Notes: generated by a model not told the origin, from the sequence alone. Shown: positions 12,967 through 23,904, counted from the stretch's first letter. The stretch is DNA of 64,000 nucleotides from Capronia americana (GCA_016110215.1 JADWQD010000006.1:2012988-2076987), one strand, 5' to 3'. A program made the numbers and translations.

Positions 12967-14094
12967 ATGTCGACCGTCACCGAGACGCAGTCTGTTCGCA
13001 GGACTCGGCGGACGGAAAAAGCAATAATCGCGAACAAAGAGGGCAATGGTACGAGCGAAGAGCTGGGAGAAAGCCTGCAAGACAAGTTCTTCTGGACATA
13101 CACGGAGGAGCCTCATCGAACACGCCGGCAAGCAATTATAAAGGCGCACAAGGAGATACTCCAGCTCTGCGGCCCCGAACCGCTCACAAAATACGTAGTG
13201 GTGTTCGTCGTCTCACTACAGATCACCTGCGCATATCTGCTCAGAAGTACTCCTTTTTTCTCATGGCCATTCTTTCTTACAGCATATGTTATTGGAGCGA
13301 CAGCAAACCAGAACCTCTTCCTCGCAATCCATGAAATCAGCCACAACCTAGCCTTCCGAACAGGCTTGTACAACCGACTCTTCGCCATATTTGCAAACCT
13401 CCCCATCGGAATACCGTACTCGGCAGGCTTCCGACAATATCATTTGACTCATCACAAGTCCCTAGGTGTGGACGGCATCGATACGGATCTTCCTACTGCA
13501 CTGGAGGCGATATTCCTCGATTCGGTCGCAGGAAAGGCATTCTTTTGCACATTTCAACTCATATTCTACGCAATTCGACCGATGATGGTCTACAAGATAC
13601 CATTCGGACCGGTTCACTACTCGAACATTGCGGCTCAGATTATCTTTGACCTTCTCATCGTACGATTATTCGGCTGGAAGGCTTTGACCTATCTTCTGCT
13701 GAGCTCCTTCCTGGCTGGATCTCTGCATCCGTGCGCCGCTCATTTCATCTCCGAGCATTATGTCTTTGAGAAGTCGACCGTCGAGAAAGGGAAAACGCTG
13801 AAGGATGTGCCCATACCGGAAACCTTTTCCTACTACGGCCCGTTGAACGTCCTCACCTACAACGTCGGATACCATAATGAGCATCACGATTTCCCAGCAA
13901 TTCCATGGACTCGGCTACCTAAGGTCTTCGAGATTGCAAGGGAGTTCTACGAGCCGCTGCCATCTCACAGAAGCTGGCCTTTGGTGCTGTGGCAATTCAT
14001 TACGGACAAAGAGGTTGGCATGTGGTGTCGTGTCAAGAGAGCAGAAGGTGGGAGGATCGTGGGAGGATGGCAAGAGGATGAAGTGCAAAGTTGA
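12967..14094 (+). CDS. DES1: Sphingolipid delta-4 desaturase
   Basis: Single exon, 375 residues. It inserts the 4,5-trans double bond into dihydroceramide in the ER, on the path to glucosylceramide. An N-terminal lipid-desaturase motif (FFWTYTEEPHRTRRQAIIKAH, about 41-61) is followed by membrane helices and the three di-iron histidine boxes: HEISH (122-126), HLTHH (159-163) and HNEHH (303-307). The extra motif GIPYSAGFRQYHLTHH and the C-terminal DFPAIPWTRLP segment are typical of the DES family. I start at the ATG at 12967 because upstream codons in frame offer no ATG. The ketoreductase of the same pathway lies 3.2 kb downstream. The basic, low-complexity first 30 residues are variable in this family. 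Confidence 0.94.
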   Translation: MSTVTETQSVRRTRRTEKAIIANKEGNGTSEELGESLQDKFFWTYTEEPHRTRRQAIIKAHKEILQLCGPEPLTKYVVVFVVSLQITCAYLLRSTPFFSWPFFLTAYVIGATANQNLFLAIHEISHNLAFRTGLYNRLFAIFANLPIGIPYSAGFRQYHLTHHKSLGVDGIDTDLPTALEAIFLDSVAGKAFFCTFQLIFYAIRPMMVYKIPFGPVHYSNIAAQIIFDLLIVRLFGWKALTYLLLSSFLAGSLHPCAAHFISEHYVFEKSTVEKGKTLKDVPIPETFSYYGPLNVLTYNVGYHNEHHDFPAIPWTRLPKVFEIAREFYEPLPSHRSWPLVLWQFITDKEVGMWCRVKRAEGGRIVGGWQEDEVQS

Positions 14095-14332
14095 TCACGA
14101 CGTCATGACCATAGAAATGCACATGATGAGATAGAAATGTACGAATTTGGCGGTCTGAATGTCAGCGGACTGATTGTATTGTGTTATCGGGTTCGCGACT
14201 GCCAAGTCTCAGGTTCAGGTCAAGATAGGGTGAGTGTCCCGCGACCTCGTCTCTCACTTTCTCTCACTTTGACTGCGTCTTTTGTTTCTCCTCTCCTGCT
14301 GCCTTCTTCTCGCTTCGCTCATTGTTTCAGAC

Positions 14333-17270
14333 ATGTCGTCTCGACAAAATTCCTGGGCGATCCGTGGCATCCGCGGTCGTGGGAGAGGAGCCAAATCCCG
14401 TGGTGGGCGTCGAGCCTATGGCCCTCAACGCAATCAGCCGTACCAGCATTCAACCCCTCTGCAAACACCATCTGTCAAATCATCTCGAATCAGCTCTGTC
14501 CGGCATACAACGCCTGGACCTTCCATCCTCTACTTGCCGAACGAACGGAATGGCTATGAAGCACGAGACGACGACTTTCTGGAGCAAGTGATCATGGCTA
14601 TTGATATCAAAGATAAGGGAAAGGTTGGTTGTGCATACTATGTTGCTGGAGAAGAGCGGTTGCTATGTATGGAAGAAGTCATTGGCGGCGGAAGTGAGAT
14701 TGTTGAGAAATGTGAGTACCCAGCCGTGCCATAGTTGGGCTACTGCTCACCTATCTTCAGTGAAGCTCGACCTTCAGCCGAGCACAGTCATCCTCTCTTC
14801 TCGGTCGGATGCTGCTGCCGACAATCCAAACGATCGGCTTCGCCGCAATATGTCGCTTGTCGACGGTGGTGTGCACATCTTCCCATCATGAGCCACCTTT
14901 TACTGATGTTAACCAGATGAAGGCCAACTTCCTCTGCCTTACCAGGTTGAAATCCGACCAACGCCTGAGTTCCATTACGATGCCGCTTTAAACAAATTGG
15001 TCGGCCTCTGTTCGTTTGCCGAGGACACCGCCACCGAGCTTCTCATTCCGGGCGAGTCGACGGTGTACGAGGAAGAGTTGCAGCAGCCCGAGGAGCTTGG
15101 TCTAACGAAGAGAAGAGGCAAGCTCATGCAGATTTCGGCATGGCTAGACGTGAACAACAAGGTCAGCATTGGCTGTGCTGGTGCCATCATATCTTACTTG
15201 CAACGAAGACAATCCACCGTTTATCTGCCTGGTGATCCCGACGTCAAACAGGCATTCTGTGTTGCGCAGCTTGAAATGTTCAGTCTTAAATCGACCATGC
15301 TTGTCAATACTGATACTTTGGTCTCATTGCAGATCATTCAACCAGAATCACATCCGAATGGGTTCAACCAAGGACCAAGTACTCCGGGAGCAAAGGGATC
15401 TCATTCGGTCTATGCCTTATTTCACCAACACACGAAAAGCCCGCAAGGCAGATTTCATCTGCGACAAGCGTTCTTGAGACCGTCTCTGGATATCGACCAT
15501 ATTAACACTCGCCTCGACTTCATCTCAGTACTCGTCCGTCCGGAAAAGCAAACGGTGCGTACCAAGCTCAGCGCGAGTCTCGGTCGAATCAAGAACATGC
15601 GCAACACCATCACGCTCCTCCACAAGGGCATTGACAGTGGCAAGGCAAAGCACAGTGCGTTCAAAAGCGGTGTCTAGGAATCACTGCTCGAGTTCTGCTA
15701 TCATGCCATCGGCATTGCCGACACCCTAGGTGAACTCCGCGCAGAACGCCTTCCGCTGTGTCTTCGTGCTGCTGTTGTGCTCAACCGGAACAGCTTAAAG
15801 AGGATCGGATGGATGGTGAATTTAACTGTGGACCGCCAATCGTCCGTGGAACAGCACCGCACTGTGATCAACAAGGGCATAAATCAGGAACTTGATGAAA
15901 TCAAGGCAGTGTACGACAGCATGGTACAGTTACTAAGAGACAAGGCTCGAGAAATCCAAACCCAAACTCCACCTGAACTCAGCTTGGAGATCAATGTTAC
16001 CTACATTCCCCATATGGGCTTCCATATTACGATACCGACAGATGGAGCCACTGGTCAGGCTGTCTTCGATGGGCAAGATCTAGGGTGGCAGCTCATGTTC
16101 ACCACCCCATCTCAAGCGTACTTCAAGGATGAAACCACGAGTGGACTGGATAATGAGCTGGGAGACCTGTATTCCGCCATTTGTGAGATTGAGGTGGAGA
16201 TTGCCTACGATCTGGCACAACGTGTTCTTCAAGAGGAAGAGTTTCTCATCGCCGCGTCTGACCTATGCGGTGAGTTGGACTGCTTGTTGGCTTTTGCTCA
16301 AGTCGCCTACCATTGCAAGTTGACTCGGCCGACAATCACAGAGGAGAATATAATCCAGATCAAAGGAGGAAGACACCTCCTGCAGGAGATGGCGGTACCG
16401 TCCTTTGTCGCGAATGACACCTACCTTGTCGGTGGCAATGGACAGGAGGAAAGAGATGGACCAAGCATGCTATTATTGACCGGGCCCAACTACTCGGGCA
16501 AGTCTGTCTATCAGAAGCAGGTTGCTTTGGCTGTCTACATGGCCCAAATCGGATCTTTCCTGCCAGCCGACGCCGCAACCATCGGAATCACCGATAAAAT
16601 TCTCACTCGCATTACAACCCGTGAAACCGTGTCAAAGGTTCAGTCTGCTTTCATGATCGATATGCAGCAGATTGCCATGGCCCTGAACTCGTGCACAAGA
16701 AGAAGTTTGGTGGTGGTTGACGAGTTCGGCAAGGGGACTGACACATGTGATGGCGCCGGTCTTGCTGCAGGAGTATTCCATTACTTGCTATCATTGGGTG
16801 CCAACTCTCCGAAGACCCTGGTCGCCACCCATTTCCATGAGATTTTCGACTTGGGCCTTTTCGAGGACGCCCAGAATCTTTCCCTGGCGCACATGGAGGT
16901 GCAAGTCGAGGCGCGGGATGAACCAACAGCCGATGAGCACAACAGCGAGATAACATACTTGTACAATCTTCGTCCCGGCAGAAGTGATTTGTCCTATGGT
17001 ACACAATGTGCGGTTATGAATGGAGTGCCCATCGGAGTTGTTGACCGAGCTGTTGAGTTGGCTCGATTGGCCCAGGAGGGTGAGGATTTGGTCGCAATCT
17101 GTTCGGCCCTGACGGAGGATGCGAAGGAAGAACTGGAGCACGCGCAAAACTCCGCTCAAATGTTCGTCGATCAGGATTTTGATCGAGACTGGACCAAGGA
17201 TGAGTTGGCACTTGCCTTGGATGCCATGCTACAGGTTGCGCCAATTGCGAAGATGAGATTGTCGGGTTGA
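14333..17270 (+). CDS. MSH5: MutS homologue MSH5, interrupted by an in-frame TAG
   Basis: Three exons: 14333-14711, 14761-14868 and 14917-17270; intron 2 could alternatively start a few bases earlier. Without the internal stop the product would be about 946 residues, normal for fungal MSH5. With MSH4 it forms the meiotic MutS-gamma clamp that stabilises crossover intermediates. The N-terminus contains the MSH5-like stretch MAIDIKDKGKVGCAYYV. The ATPase half has Walker A GPNYSGKS (about 16,488), the switch region TRITTRETVSKVQSAFMIDM, Walker B VVDEFGKGTDT and ATHFHEI. At 15675-15677 a TAG sits in frame between ...AFKSGV and ESLLEFCYHAIG; both sides align without a gap to the family, where I recall a Trp at this site, so TGG to TAG is the simplest reading. 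A truncated product of about 396 residues would lack the ATPase. It may be a recent pseudogene or a sequence error. The stop codon lies 2 nt from that of the next, convergent gene. Confidence 0.88.
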
Positions 17271-17272
17271 TT

Positions 17273-18349
17273 TCAGCTGCTATGAGTGGTTGAATTCATC
17301 CCCTTTTCTTTGCCCCATTGTCTGCATTTCGAGACGAAATCTGGCGCGACAAAGAGGATGACGATTGATCCGAGCCAGTTCCAGAAGACATCCATGAAAT
17401 TCATCCTCACGCTTCCACTCATTCCTGTCCCTCGCATCAGATGGCCCAAGAACAGGGTGCTAATCATGAAATCTCCGGCACCGAGCCGGCTAAGGGCAAT
17501 CTTTGCGATCTCTTCGGGTTGCTGTGGTTTATCGTCCTTCTCGAGTTGAAGTGTCAACGAGGGTTTGATTTTGTTCTCATTTTCTAGACCAGGTGAGATA
17601 ATGCCCACGGGGAACAGGATATGCACTTTCATGTCTGCATCGGGTACAGGTCCAGCAGAAGGATTCTGTCGCGAGCCATTGTAGACTTCGACCTCCTGAT
17701 TCAATGCGTCTGCCAGTGCTCGCATGGCGGCCTTGCAGGGCGAGTAAGGCGAGTAGCCCGCCACGGGAAAGAAGGCAAGCACAGAGCAAGTGAACACGAT
17801 ATGTCTCGTTGGCCTCGGTCGTGAGGTCTTCCGCTCAGAGCTTGATGGAGTCTTCCACATATTAATCGCCGCGTGTGCCATCCACGCGCAACTCCAGTAG
17901 ACCGTATCCATCTGGTCCTTGAGTTGGTCGACCGGCGCATCCGCAAAGAATGATGGATAACAGTGTCCCGCGCAGCAGAATATCAGGTCCGGGGCCTCGC
18001 TGTTGTTCCATGCTTTCACCTCTTGTAGTATCTTCGGGGCGGACTCGGGAAGGCGGAGATCGTAGGATAGATGTGAAAAGCGTTGTTGCGGGGTTTTAGC
18101 CTGTGCTTGAAGTGTCTTGACTGCGCTCTCGAGCTTCACTGTGTCTCGTGCGACGACGACCACGTTCGCGCCTCGCGACGATAATTCTCGCGCAAGCGCA
18201 AGCCCGAGACCTTGCGAGCCTCCGGTCACGACCGCGGTGAGACCCTCGACGGGGAATTTGTTGCGCGAGGAGAAGACCATGTTGTACACGATTGGGAGGG
18301 AGATGACGAGCACTGTGGCAGCGAGGATGTACTCTGAGGACCAAGGCAT
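17273..18349 (-). CDS. TSC10: 3-ketodihydrosphingosine reductase (KDSR/Tsc10)
   Basis: Single exon, 358 residues. This NADPH-dependent short-chain dehydrogenase reduces 3-ketosphinganine to dihydrosphingosine on the cytosolic face of the ER, the second step of sphingolipid synthesis. An N-terminal membrane helix (about 7-25) precedes the Rossmann motif TGGSQGLG (42-49); the family CAG motif follows (about 126-128); the catalytic set is Ser189, Tyr202 and Lys206 (YSPCK). A C-terminal hydrophobic segment (WNWLGSIVILFVAPDF) is also typical of the family. The ATG at 18349 is the first ATG in frame and starts right before the helix. Convergent with MSH5, so the two transcripts almost surely overlap at their 3' ends. 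Shares the pathway with the desaturase at 12,967. Confidence 0.93.
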   Translation of the reverse strand: MPWSSEYILAATVLVISLPIVYNMVFSSRNKFPVEGLTAVVTGGSQGLGLALARELSSRGANVVVVARDTVKLESAVKTLQAQAKTPQQRFSHLSYDLRLPESAPKILQEVKAWNNSEAPDLIFCCAGHCYPSFFADAPVDQLKDQMDTVYWSCAWMAHAAINMWKTPSSSERKTSRPRPTRHIVFTCSVLAFFPVAGYSPYSPCKAAMRALADALNQEVEVYNGSRQNPSAGPVPDADMKVHILFPVGIISPGLENENKIKPSLTLQLEKDDKPQQPEEIAKIALSRLGAGDFMISTLFLGHLMRGTGMSGSVRMNFMDVFWNWLGSIVILFVAPDFVSKCRQWGKEKGMNSTTHSS

Positions 18350-19173
18350 GTCTAACAACACGAGTTAGGCCGCCAATTATTGCCTGGTGTTGATATTGTA
18401 TTCCCCTATTTGGTCCTCCAATCGTATCTGCAGGTCTTTGGCGGCCTAAAAGATGACGTGCCAGGGGTGAAGACAAAATAATTCCTGAAGTTGGGAGTAG
18501 GCCTTGCCGGGCCTCGCCGGACGAACTCTTGCCGAGTTGAAGAAGCGAGTTCAGGAGAGGTAGGTATGCCGGACGATACCTATCACACATCCTCCTCGGA
18601 GTAATGAAGCTCGATTGGTTGGCATCAACACGGGAACGAGCTCAACATCGTCCGGATGGAGATCTCACGATAGAGATGTCACAAAGTGCGACCGATGCTT
18701 AAGCAACTGTCCTTTTCTCCACCCAGCCTTTGGCAATCTTGAAGAGAGTCCTGATCCGACTCGTGTCACTCGGCCTAAGGCAAGCCATTGCCTTATCAGC
18801 ATTGAGCAACAGTTTCTTGTCACCGAAAGTGTCTAAGTGTTGTGTTGTTGGCATGGACTATGAATGTCCAGCTGATGGTTTCGCGGCTGTGGTAAATTGT
18901 GGTCAAACTCGAATGCTGTCACCAGTCTTGGGCCAAACTAAGCTTCTCCGTCACAGCACCAGCCTTCTCAACGGCTTTCTGTTTGCACGAACAAACGAGG
19001 AGTCTCGTCCGCTGCTATATAATTGAGCTGCACCTTCCTGCTGTCCAAACGACCCTCACATTCGCCAGAATATATCCTACAGAAATTAACCCGAACAAAA
19101 GCACGTACTAACAAGCAAATACTAACATCTATCATCTGGTCAACTCCCCCAATCATATAACATCTGAAACACC
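18350..19173. other. Divergent promoter region
   Basis: Lies between the ketoreductase (minus) and the hypothetical gene starting at 19174 (plus); holds both promoters. No gene or repeat seen. Confidence 0.4.
19016..19022 (+). promoter_or_regulatory. Putative TATA box
   Basis: TATATAA about 150 nt before the ATG at 19174, followed by an A/C-rich, G-poor leader (AACAAGCAAATACTAAC...) typical of fungal 5'UTRs. Confidence 0.45.
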
Positions 19174-20022
19174 ATGTCTACCATGACTGAGATAGTCACC
19201 GCCCCGTACTCATCCGAAGTCTTTCACACCATCGATGATCTCTATCCAGCCGGGACCAAGTTCGAAGATCTTGGGGGCCCCAAATGGGTCCAGGAAGTTG
19301 GAAAGGCTCTCCTCGAGAAGCATGAAATGAAGTACATCTTCCGGAAACGTCGTATGAGCAGCACCGGACTTCTCCTTGATTGCTAACAGTGAAGCAGTAA
19401 AACATTCGGCATAGGAATGCTCCATCGCCATTTTGACATCGACAACAGCCAGATTCTTGTTGAATTCAATAACATTACTCTGCCCTGGGTCGGTTCGTGG
19501 CAGTCCTACGACAAGTACAAAGGCCTTTCTACCACAGCATGGAAGCTGGTTGCGAAGGAAGGGCCGGATGGCAAGGAATTTGCATGGATGCCATATGAGT
19601 TCGCCTACGACCCGGCATATTTGCAGACCGACAGTGATACAGCCGCTCCAATGGCCTCCGTCGATCTCAATGACGCTAAGTTCCAGGCATTTCTTGCCGA
19701 ATATTCTGCGGCGATTCGTGAGGCTGGTCTCGAGCAGGTCGTTGGACTGAGAGTGTGGCCTGGCGAAGATTTCCGTGGTGGGCTAGAACGAACTGAAGGG
19801 AAAGCCAACATATGGTTGGTCCCAGGCCAGGTGCGCATGCATGCAGTATGACTACCCTTCTGCTCCCAACGCTGACAAGGCGAATAGTACAGTGCTGAAG
19901 ACGCCGCGAACGGAATGGAGACTATGTGGTTCTTTCCAGGTGGGGATTACGAGCGTCAGAGATCGAGATGTACTTGCGTCCAGACTGCGAGAGGACATGA
20001 GGGCCATCGTTGGGTTCACTAA
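19174..20022 (+). CDS. Conserved fungal hypothetical protein
   Basis: Predicted exons 19174-19331, 19398-19830 and 19888-20022, 241 residues. Intron 1 (66 nt, GTACAT...GCAG) is chosen because it joins ...LLEKHEM to ...KTFGIGMLHRHFDID in phase; a later donor (GTATGA) does not keep the frame. Intron 2 is 57 nt. The protein has no signal peptide or membrane helix. Recognisable landmarks are GIGMLHRHFDID, a W-rich middle (FAWMPYEFAYDP) and a short Cys/His tail ending GHEGHRWVH. Similar small proteins with a GxxLxHxHF core and a Cys/His tail are common as uncharacterised proteins in filamentous fungi. I do not know a function. Confidence 0.75.
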
Positions 20023-20393
20023 GCGGGTGAAGCGACGAGAATGCTGTGAGTTCGAGTGGAACACCGACAGGAGCTTGAGGCGGGGAGATGCGGTATCTGT
20101 CCTTCACCACGGACTCCTAGCTGGATGGAAGCATGATGTAGAGAATATCTAATCACTAGGCCGAGCTCGAGCTGTCTAAAGAATATCAGGACATTTTCAT
20201 ATCAGTTTGAGCCGTCTCTGCCATGGGAGGCCGAATGCATGCGTCCTGCTCGGTGTGTGTTTTGCCGAAGTTGTTGCGTACGCCAAGTCCCGCCCAAAAA
20301 AAGTTTCGAAGTTCAACTGCGGACCGCCACTGCCGTTCGAGTGAAGAGTTCTCTCACTGTCAGCACCCGGTATCGCAAATTAAGTGCCCTGCA
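20023..20393. other. Intergenic, promoter of SAS10
   Basis: 370 bases. The SAS10 frame is open upstream to 20223 with another ATG there, but that part does not look like the family N-terminus. Nothing else seen. Confidence 0.35.
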
Positions 20394-22139
20394 ATGGCGA
20401 AGAAAAGAAAAGCCCCCCGGGCGACAGGAGTGGCTACGCGACCGCAGGATGCTGACCGATTCAATCCTGAAGAAACCTTCAACGACTCCGAAGATGAGTT
20501 CTTTGCGGGGCGAGACAAAATCTTGCTGGATGAGGAGCCTGCTGCAAAGAGGAGGAGAAAACTAGAAGAGCAAGAGCGCAATCTACAGGCGTCCGATGAG
20601 GAAGTGTACCAGGATCGCGACGAAGAATCTGAAGATGAGGATGAAGAGCGCAATGCTGTCGAAGAAGAGGAAGAAGATGAGACTCACTGGGGAACATCCA
20701 AGGCAGACTATTACAATGCCGATGTCATAGAGACTGAAGCGGACGCGCTGGAGGAGGAACAAGAGGCGCGGCGGTTACAGCAGAAACAGCTCCAGTCCAT
20801 GACTGAAGCCGATTTCGGGTTCGACGAAAGCGTGTGGGCGGATGATAGCCAGGCAGAAAAGAGGCCGACTGTCGAGAGACTACCTGAACTGCAAATCCCA
20901 GAGGACGCGACGAACGATGAACGATTGAAGATCCTCAAGTCGAGATACCCTGAGTTCGAACCCTTGACGAAAGACTTTTTGGCATTGCAGTCTACATACC
21001 AGATACTCAAGAAGGAGGCGGAATTGGAACAGCCAAATGATGGTCCTACCCTCAAATTTCGAGCCTTGTCAGCATACCTTGGGTCAGTCGCGATGTATCT
21101 TTCCCTCCTCACGTCTTCCAAGAACGGCCTGTCAATGCCCCCGGGGGAGCTACGCGAGCACCCAGTCATGGCGAACCTTATGAGTTGTCGGCAGCTGTGG
21201 CAGGAAGTAGAATCCTTGCCGTCGATCGAGATCCAGTCGGAGGAAAAGCACACCAGGGACAAGCTACCCGCGTCGCTCGAAGAAATTGTGCCAGTGCCAA
21301 CGCCGGCGAAGAAGGCGAAGAAGGCAAAGAAGGAAAAGAAGCGGAGTTCACCATCACCGTCACCGGAACTTGCATCACCAGTACCTGAAACTGCAAGTAC
21401 CAAGCGAAAGAGAGAAAAGAAACCGAAGCGGAATGACCTGCAGGAACTGTTGGATGCGTCACTGAAGATTCCAGTTGAAGTAGAATCAGATTTTGGCGAC
21501 GAAGCACCTCTGACCCACGAAGAAGCGGAAGAGAAGGCTCGGCGGAAAAGGAGTCTACGATTCTACACCTCTCAAATTGCGCAGAAGGCGAACAAGCGAG
21601 GTGAAGCATCGCGGCAGGCGGGCGGTGACGATGATGTGCCCTACAAAGAACGCATACGAGACAAGCAGGAGCGGTTGATGCGGGAAGCTGAACAGAGGGC
21701 ACGATCCGACGCAACAAAAGACGAAGCTCTTGGCGCTGATGATGAAGGCTCGGTTGAGGGCCAGAAAATCAACGACGAAGCCAACGAGTACTACGATATG
21801 CTGGTTTCGAATTCCAAGCAAAAGAAAGCAGGCAAGCGAGCCAAAGCAGAAGCATTCGCCGAGGCCGCTAGACAAGGCGCTCAAGTCTACGAACAGGAAC
21901 AAGTCGGACCGGACGGCAAGAGGAAAATCACGTACGCGATCGAGAAGAACAAAGGTCTGCAACCGAAGAGGAAGAAGGACGTCCGCAACCCTCGTGTCAA
22001 GAAGAGGAAGAAGTTTGACGAGAAGATGAAGAAACTGGGTTCCATGAGGCCCGTCTACAAAGGCGGCGAGGGCAAAGGAGGGTACGGTGGTGAGGCGACA
22101 GGCATCAAGACAAATGTGGTCAAGAGTATCAAATTGTGA
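20394..22139 (+). CDS. SAS10: SSU processome protein Sas10/Utp3
   Basis: Single exon, 581 residues. Utp3/Sas10 is a nucleolar component of the U3 small-subunit processome needed for 18S rRNA maturation. The start at 20394 gives the expected basic leader MAKKRKAPR. An acidic, low-complexity region follows (about 45-110), then the Utp3/Sas10 core (about 190-270, ILKSRYPEFEPLTKDFLALQ), a Lys-rich linker, and the strongly conserved C-terminal Sas10 domain with GLQPKRKKDVRNPRVKKRKK and the ending VVKSIKL. Length and domain order match the family. A longer start at 20223 is possible but adds Cys-rich residues untypical of the family. The stop is 4 nt from the stop of the convergent surface-protein gene. 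Confidence 0.92.
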   Translation: MAKKRKAPRATGVATRPQDADRFNPEETFNDSEDEFFAGRDKILLDEEPAAKRRRKLEEQERNLQASDEEVYQDRDEESEDEDEERNAVEEEEEDETHWGTSKADYYNADVIETEADALEEEQEARRLQQKQLQSMTEADFGFDESVWADDSQAEKRPTVERLPELQIPEDATNDERLKILKSRYPEFEPLTKDFLALQSTYQILKKEAELEQPNDGPTLKFRALSAYLGSVAMYLSLLTSSKNGLSMPPGELREHPVMANLMSCRQLWQEVESLPSIEIQSEEKHTRDKLPASLEEIVPVPTPAKKAKKAKKEKKRSSPSPSPELASPVPETASTKRKREKKPKRNDLQELLDASLKIPVEVESDFGDEAPLTHEEAEEKARRKRSLRFYTSQIAQKANKRGEASRQAGGDDDVPYKERIRDKQERLMREAEQRARSDATKDEALGADDEGSVEGQKINDEANEYYDMLVSNSKQKKAGKRAKAEAFAEAARQGAQVYEQEQVGPDGKRKITYAIEKNKGLQPKRKKDVRNPRVKKRKKFDEKMKKLGSMRPVYKGGEGKGGYGGEATGIKTNVVKSIKL

Positions 22140-22143
22140 GAGA

Positions 22144-23303
22144 TCAATGTACAGGCCGTCCATCCAACTCGCTCCTCCAATTCTTGCTCTGTCTGCTGTC
22201 CATTTCATGCAGTTCTCGACTTGCCAGTTGTTGTGCGTACAGTGGCGCTGGCTGGTGGGCCGACACATTGAGCAGCGCTGATTTTGAGTCCTGGTACTGG
22301 AATGCGCTGTCGTGGGACAGTGCGTGTTGTTTCCGCCGTCTTCGGTCCCGGATGAACCAGCCGAGACCAGCAGCGAGTGCGATGGCGCCCAATCCACAGC
22401 CGATTCCGATGCCCGCCGCCGCCCCGGGTGCCAGACCTGGCGAGCTGCTTTGTGAGGTTTGTTGGGCAGAAGGCGTGGTGCTGACGAGATCGGAGGACGC
22501 TGCAGGTGGCGGGGTTGCGTCGGCGCTGGATGGAGCCGATGCAGAGCGAGTTGTCGCCGTTGCAGGACCTGTACCTGACGTTGTTGCAGAGGTCGTCATC
22601 GACGTGGTTGTTGCGGTGCCCACTGTGGCAGTATTGAACAGCTCTCGTTGAAGGGCCACGGTTTGTCCCAAGCTTGCATCAGGTTGGTGATCGCACGCAT
22701 CTTGCATCGTGTTGAGGACTATTCCGTCAGCTCCAATTCCTGCATGGTGAGGAGTTCTTACAATTTCCCAGTACAACTGATCCTTCATATGACTGCAGAC
22801 ACGACGCGCAAGTACTTGCATACGTTGGGAAGGCCGTATCGTTGATCGAGCAATAGTCATACTGTTGGGCAGGTTCGGGTGAAAACCACGATGTCTGAAG
22901 CACTGGATACAATCCAGCACAGTCGGCTTCGCATTGAGGCAGATTTGGTGTGCTTCCGTTGCCCTGGAACATACAGAACTGCAGTGTATATTTCACGTTG
23001 ACTGTTGGTCAGCTCCTGCCGGTATCTGGGGGTGGCTCCCTCACATAGAAACCAGTAAATGTCATTGTTTTGTGGTGTGCTGGTATCACCACTTTCCGCA
23101 GAACTCGTACTCTCGCAGTCAAGACAGCTGCGAAACAGCACGCCATTTGCCGTGTTCCAATACTCATCGTCGCTGCAGGACAGGTCCGAGCTGTAGGTCA
23201 ACGAAGGCCCATCGCACGTATCGACACACAATGACGTGTTTGTCACTTCGAGGCATTGAGACCACGAGATCCAGGAAGCGAGGAAGAGCAGGACGGTCAA
23301 CAT
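22144..23303 (-). CDS. Single-pass Cys-rich cell-surface protein
   Basis: Three exons: 23303-23045, 23001-22762 and 22718-22144, 357 residues; both introns are only 43 nt but GT-AG and phase-consistent. The product has a signal peptide (MLTVLLFLASWISWSQC), an extracellular region of about 170 residues with many cysteines (including CVDTCDGPS and CASCLQSYEG), a Ser/Thr/Ala-rich stalk, a Gly/Ala-rich membrane helix (GIGIGCGLGAIALAAGLGWFI), a basic stop-transfer RDRRRRK and a short cytoplasmic tail. This layout is common in Pezizomycotina for wall or sensor-like proteins of unknown role, often described as LPXTG-domain-like. No catalytic motif seen. Confidence 0.78.
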
Positions 23304-23904
23304 TTTGACAATTCGACGACACGGTGGCCGAGAGCAGATGGAAATCCCAAAATGCCGTGCAAGGTACAGTAGGAGGATCAAGTAACCTCACCGACAACAG
23401 CGGAGCCATCTAGACCCAGGAAGCACGCGTTCCACAACATACTCCGTACGGAGTAAACTGTGGTTGTTCATGCTTCGATCCACTATTGCAGGCAAGCGCG
23501 CCTTGTCTGGTTGGGACGCCACGCAAATCATGAAACTGGGACGGCAACAACATGGAAATCAGGGGCTGAGATGCAATTTCATGCTTCAGGCCATCAAGGT
23601 CAACGGGTCTGCCGTGTCTTGGCTGCGTAAGGCGTGCCGACACTCTCCACAGTTATCTCGCTACTTCGGCTTCCCCTTCCGAAGATCGATCGCGTTCGTG
23701 TCGTGCCATGATCTGTGACCAGTGGTTCTACACAGTATGCCGTAAAAATGGCCGGATATTGCAAGCTACGACCTGTCGTGTCTGGATTGCACGCATAACA
23801 CCACGTTCGACGGGCAGAATAATGAGACAATCCATATGGTTACCCCAAAGCGTGACTATCAAGGCCGAGATATGCATTCGGTGTCTACCTACCGTGTATT
23901 CCCG
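23304..23904. other. Intergenic, tandem minus-strand genes
   Basis: Promoter of the surface-protein gene and 3' flank of the PAF-acetylhydrolase-like gene. A near-palindrome ACTCCGTACGGAGT lies at about 23,442-23,455. No gene seen. Confidence 0.35.

Noticed and set aside
15655..15729. Introns that would remove the MSH5 TAG (23 nt ending at 15677, or 75 nt ending at 15729)
   Set aside because: The first is too short to splice and shifts the frame. The second keeps the frame but deletes a block that matches the family.
21178..22397. Long minus-strand frames opposite SAS10
   Set aside because: They mirror the Lys/Glu-rich codons of SAS10 on the other strand and contain no motif.
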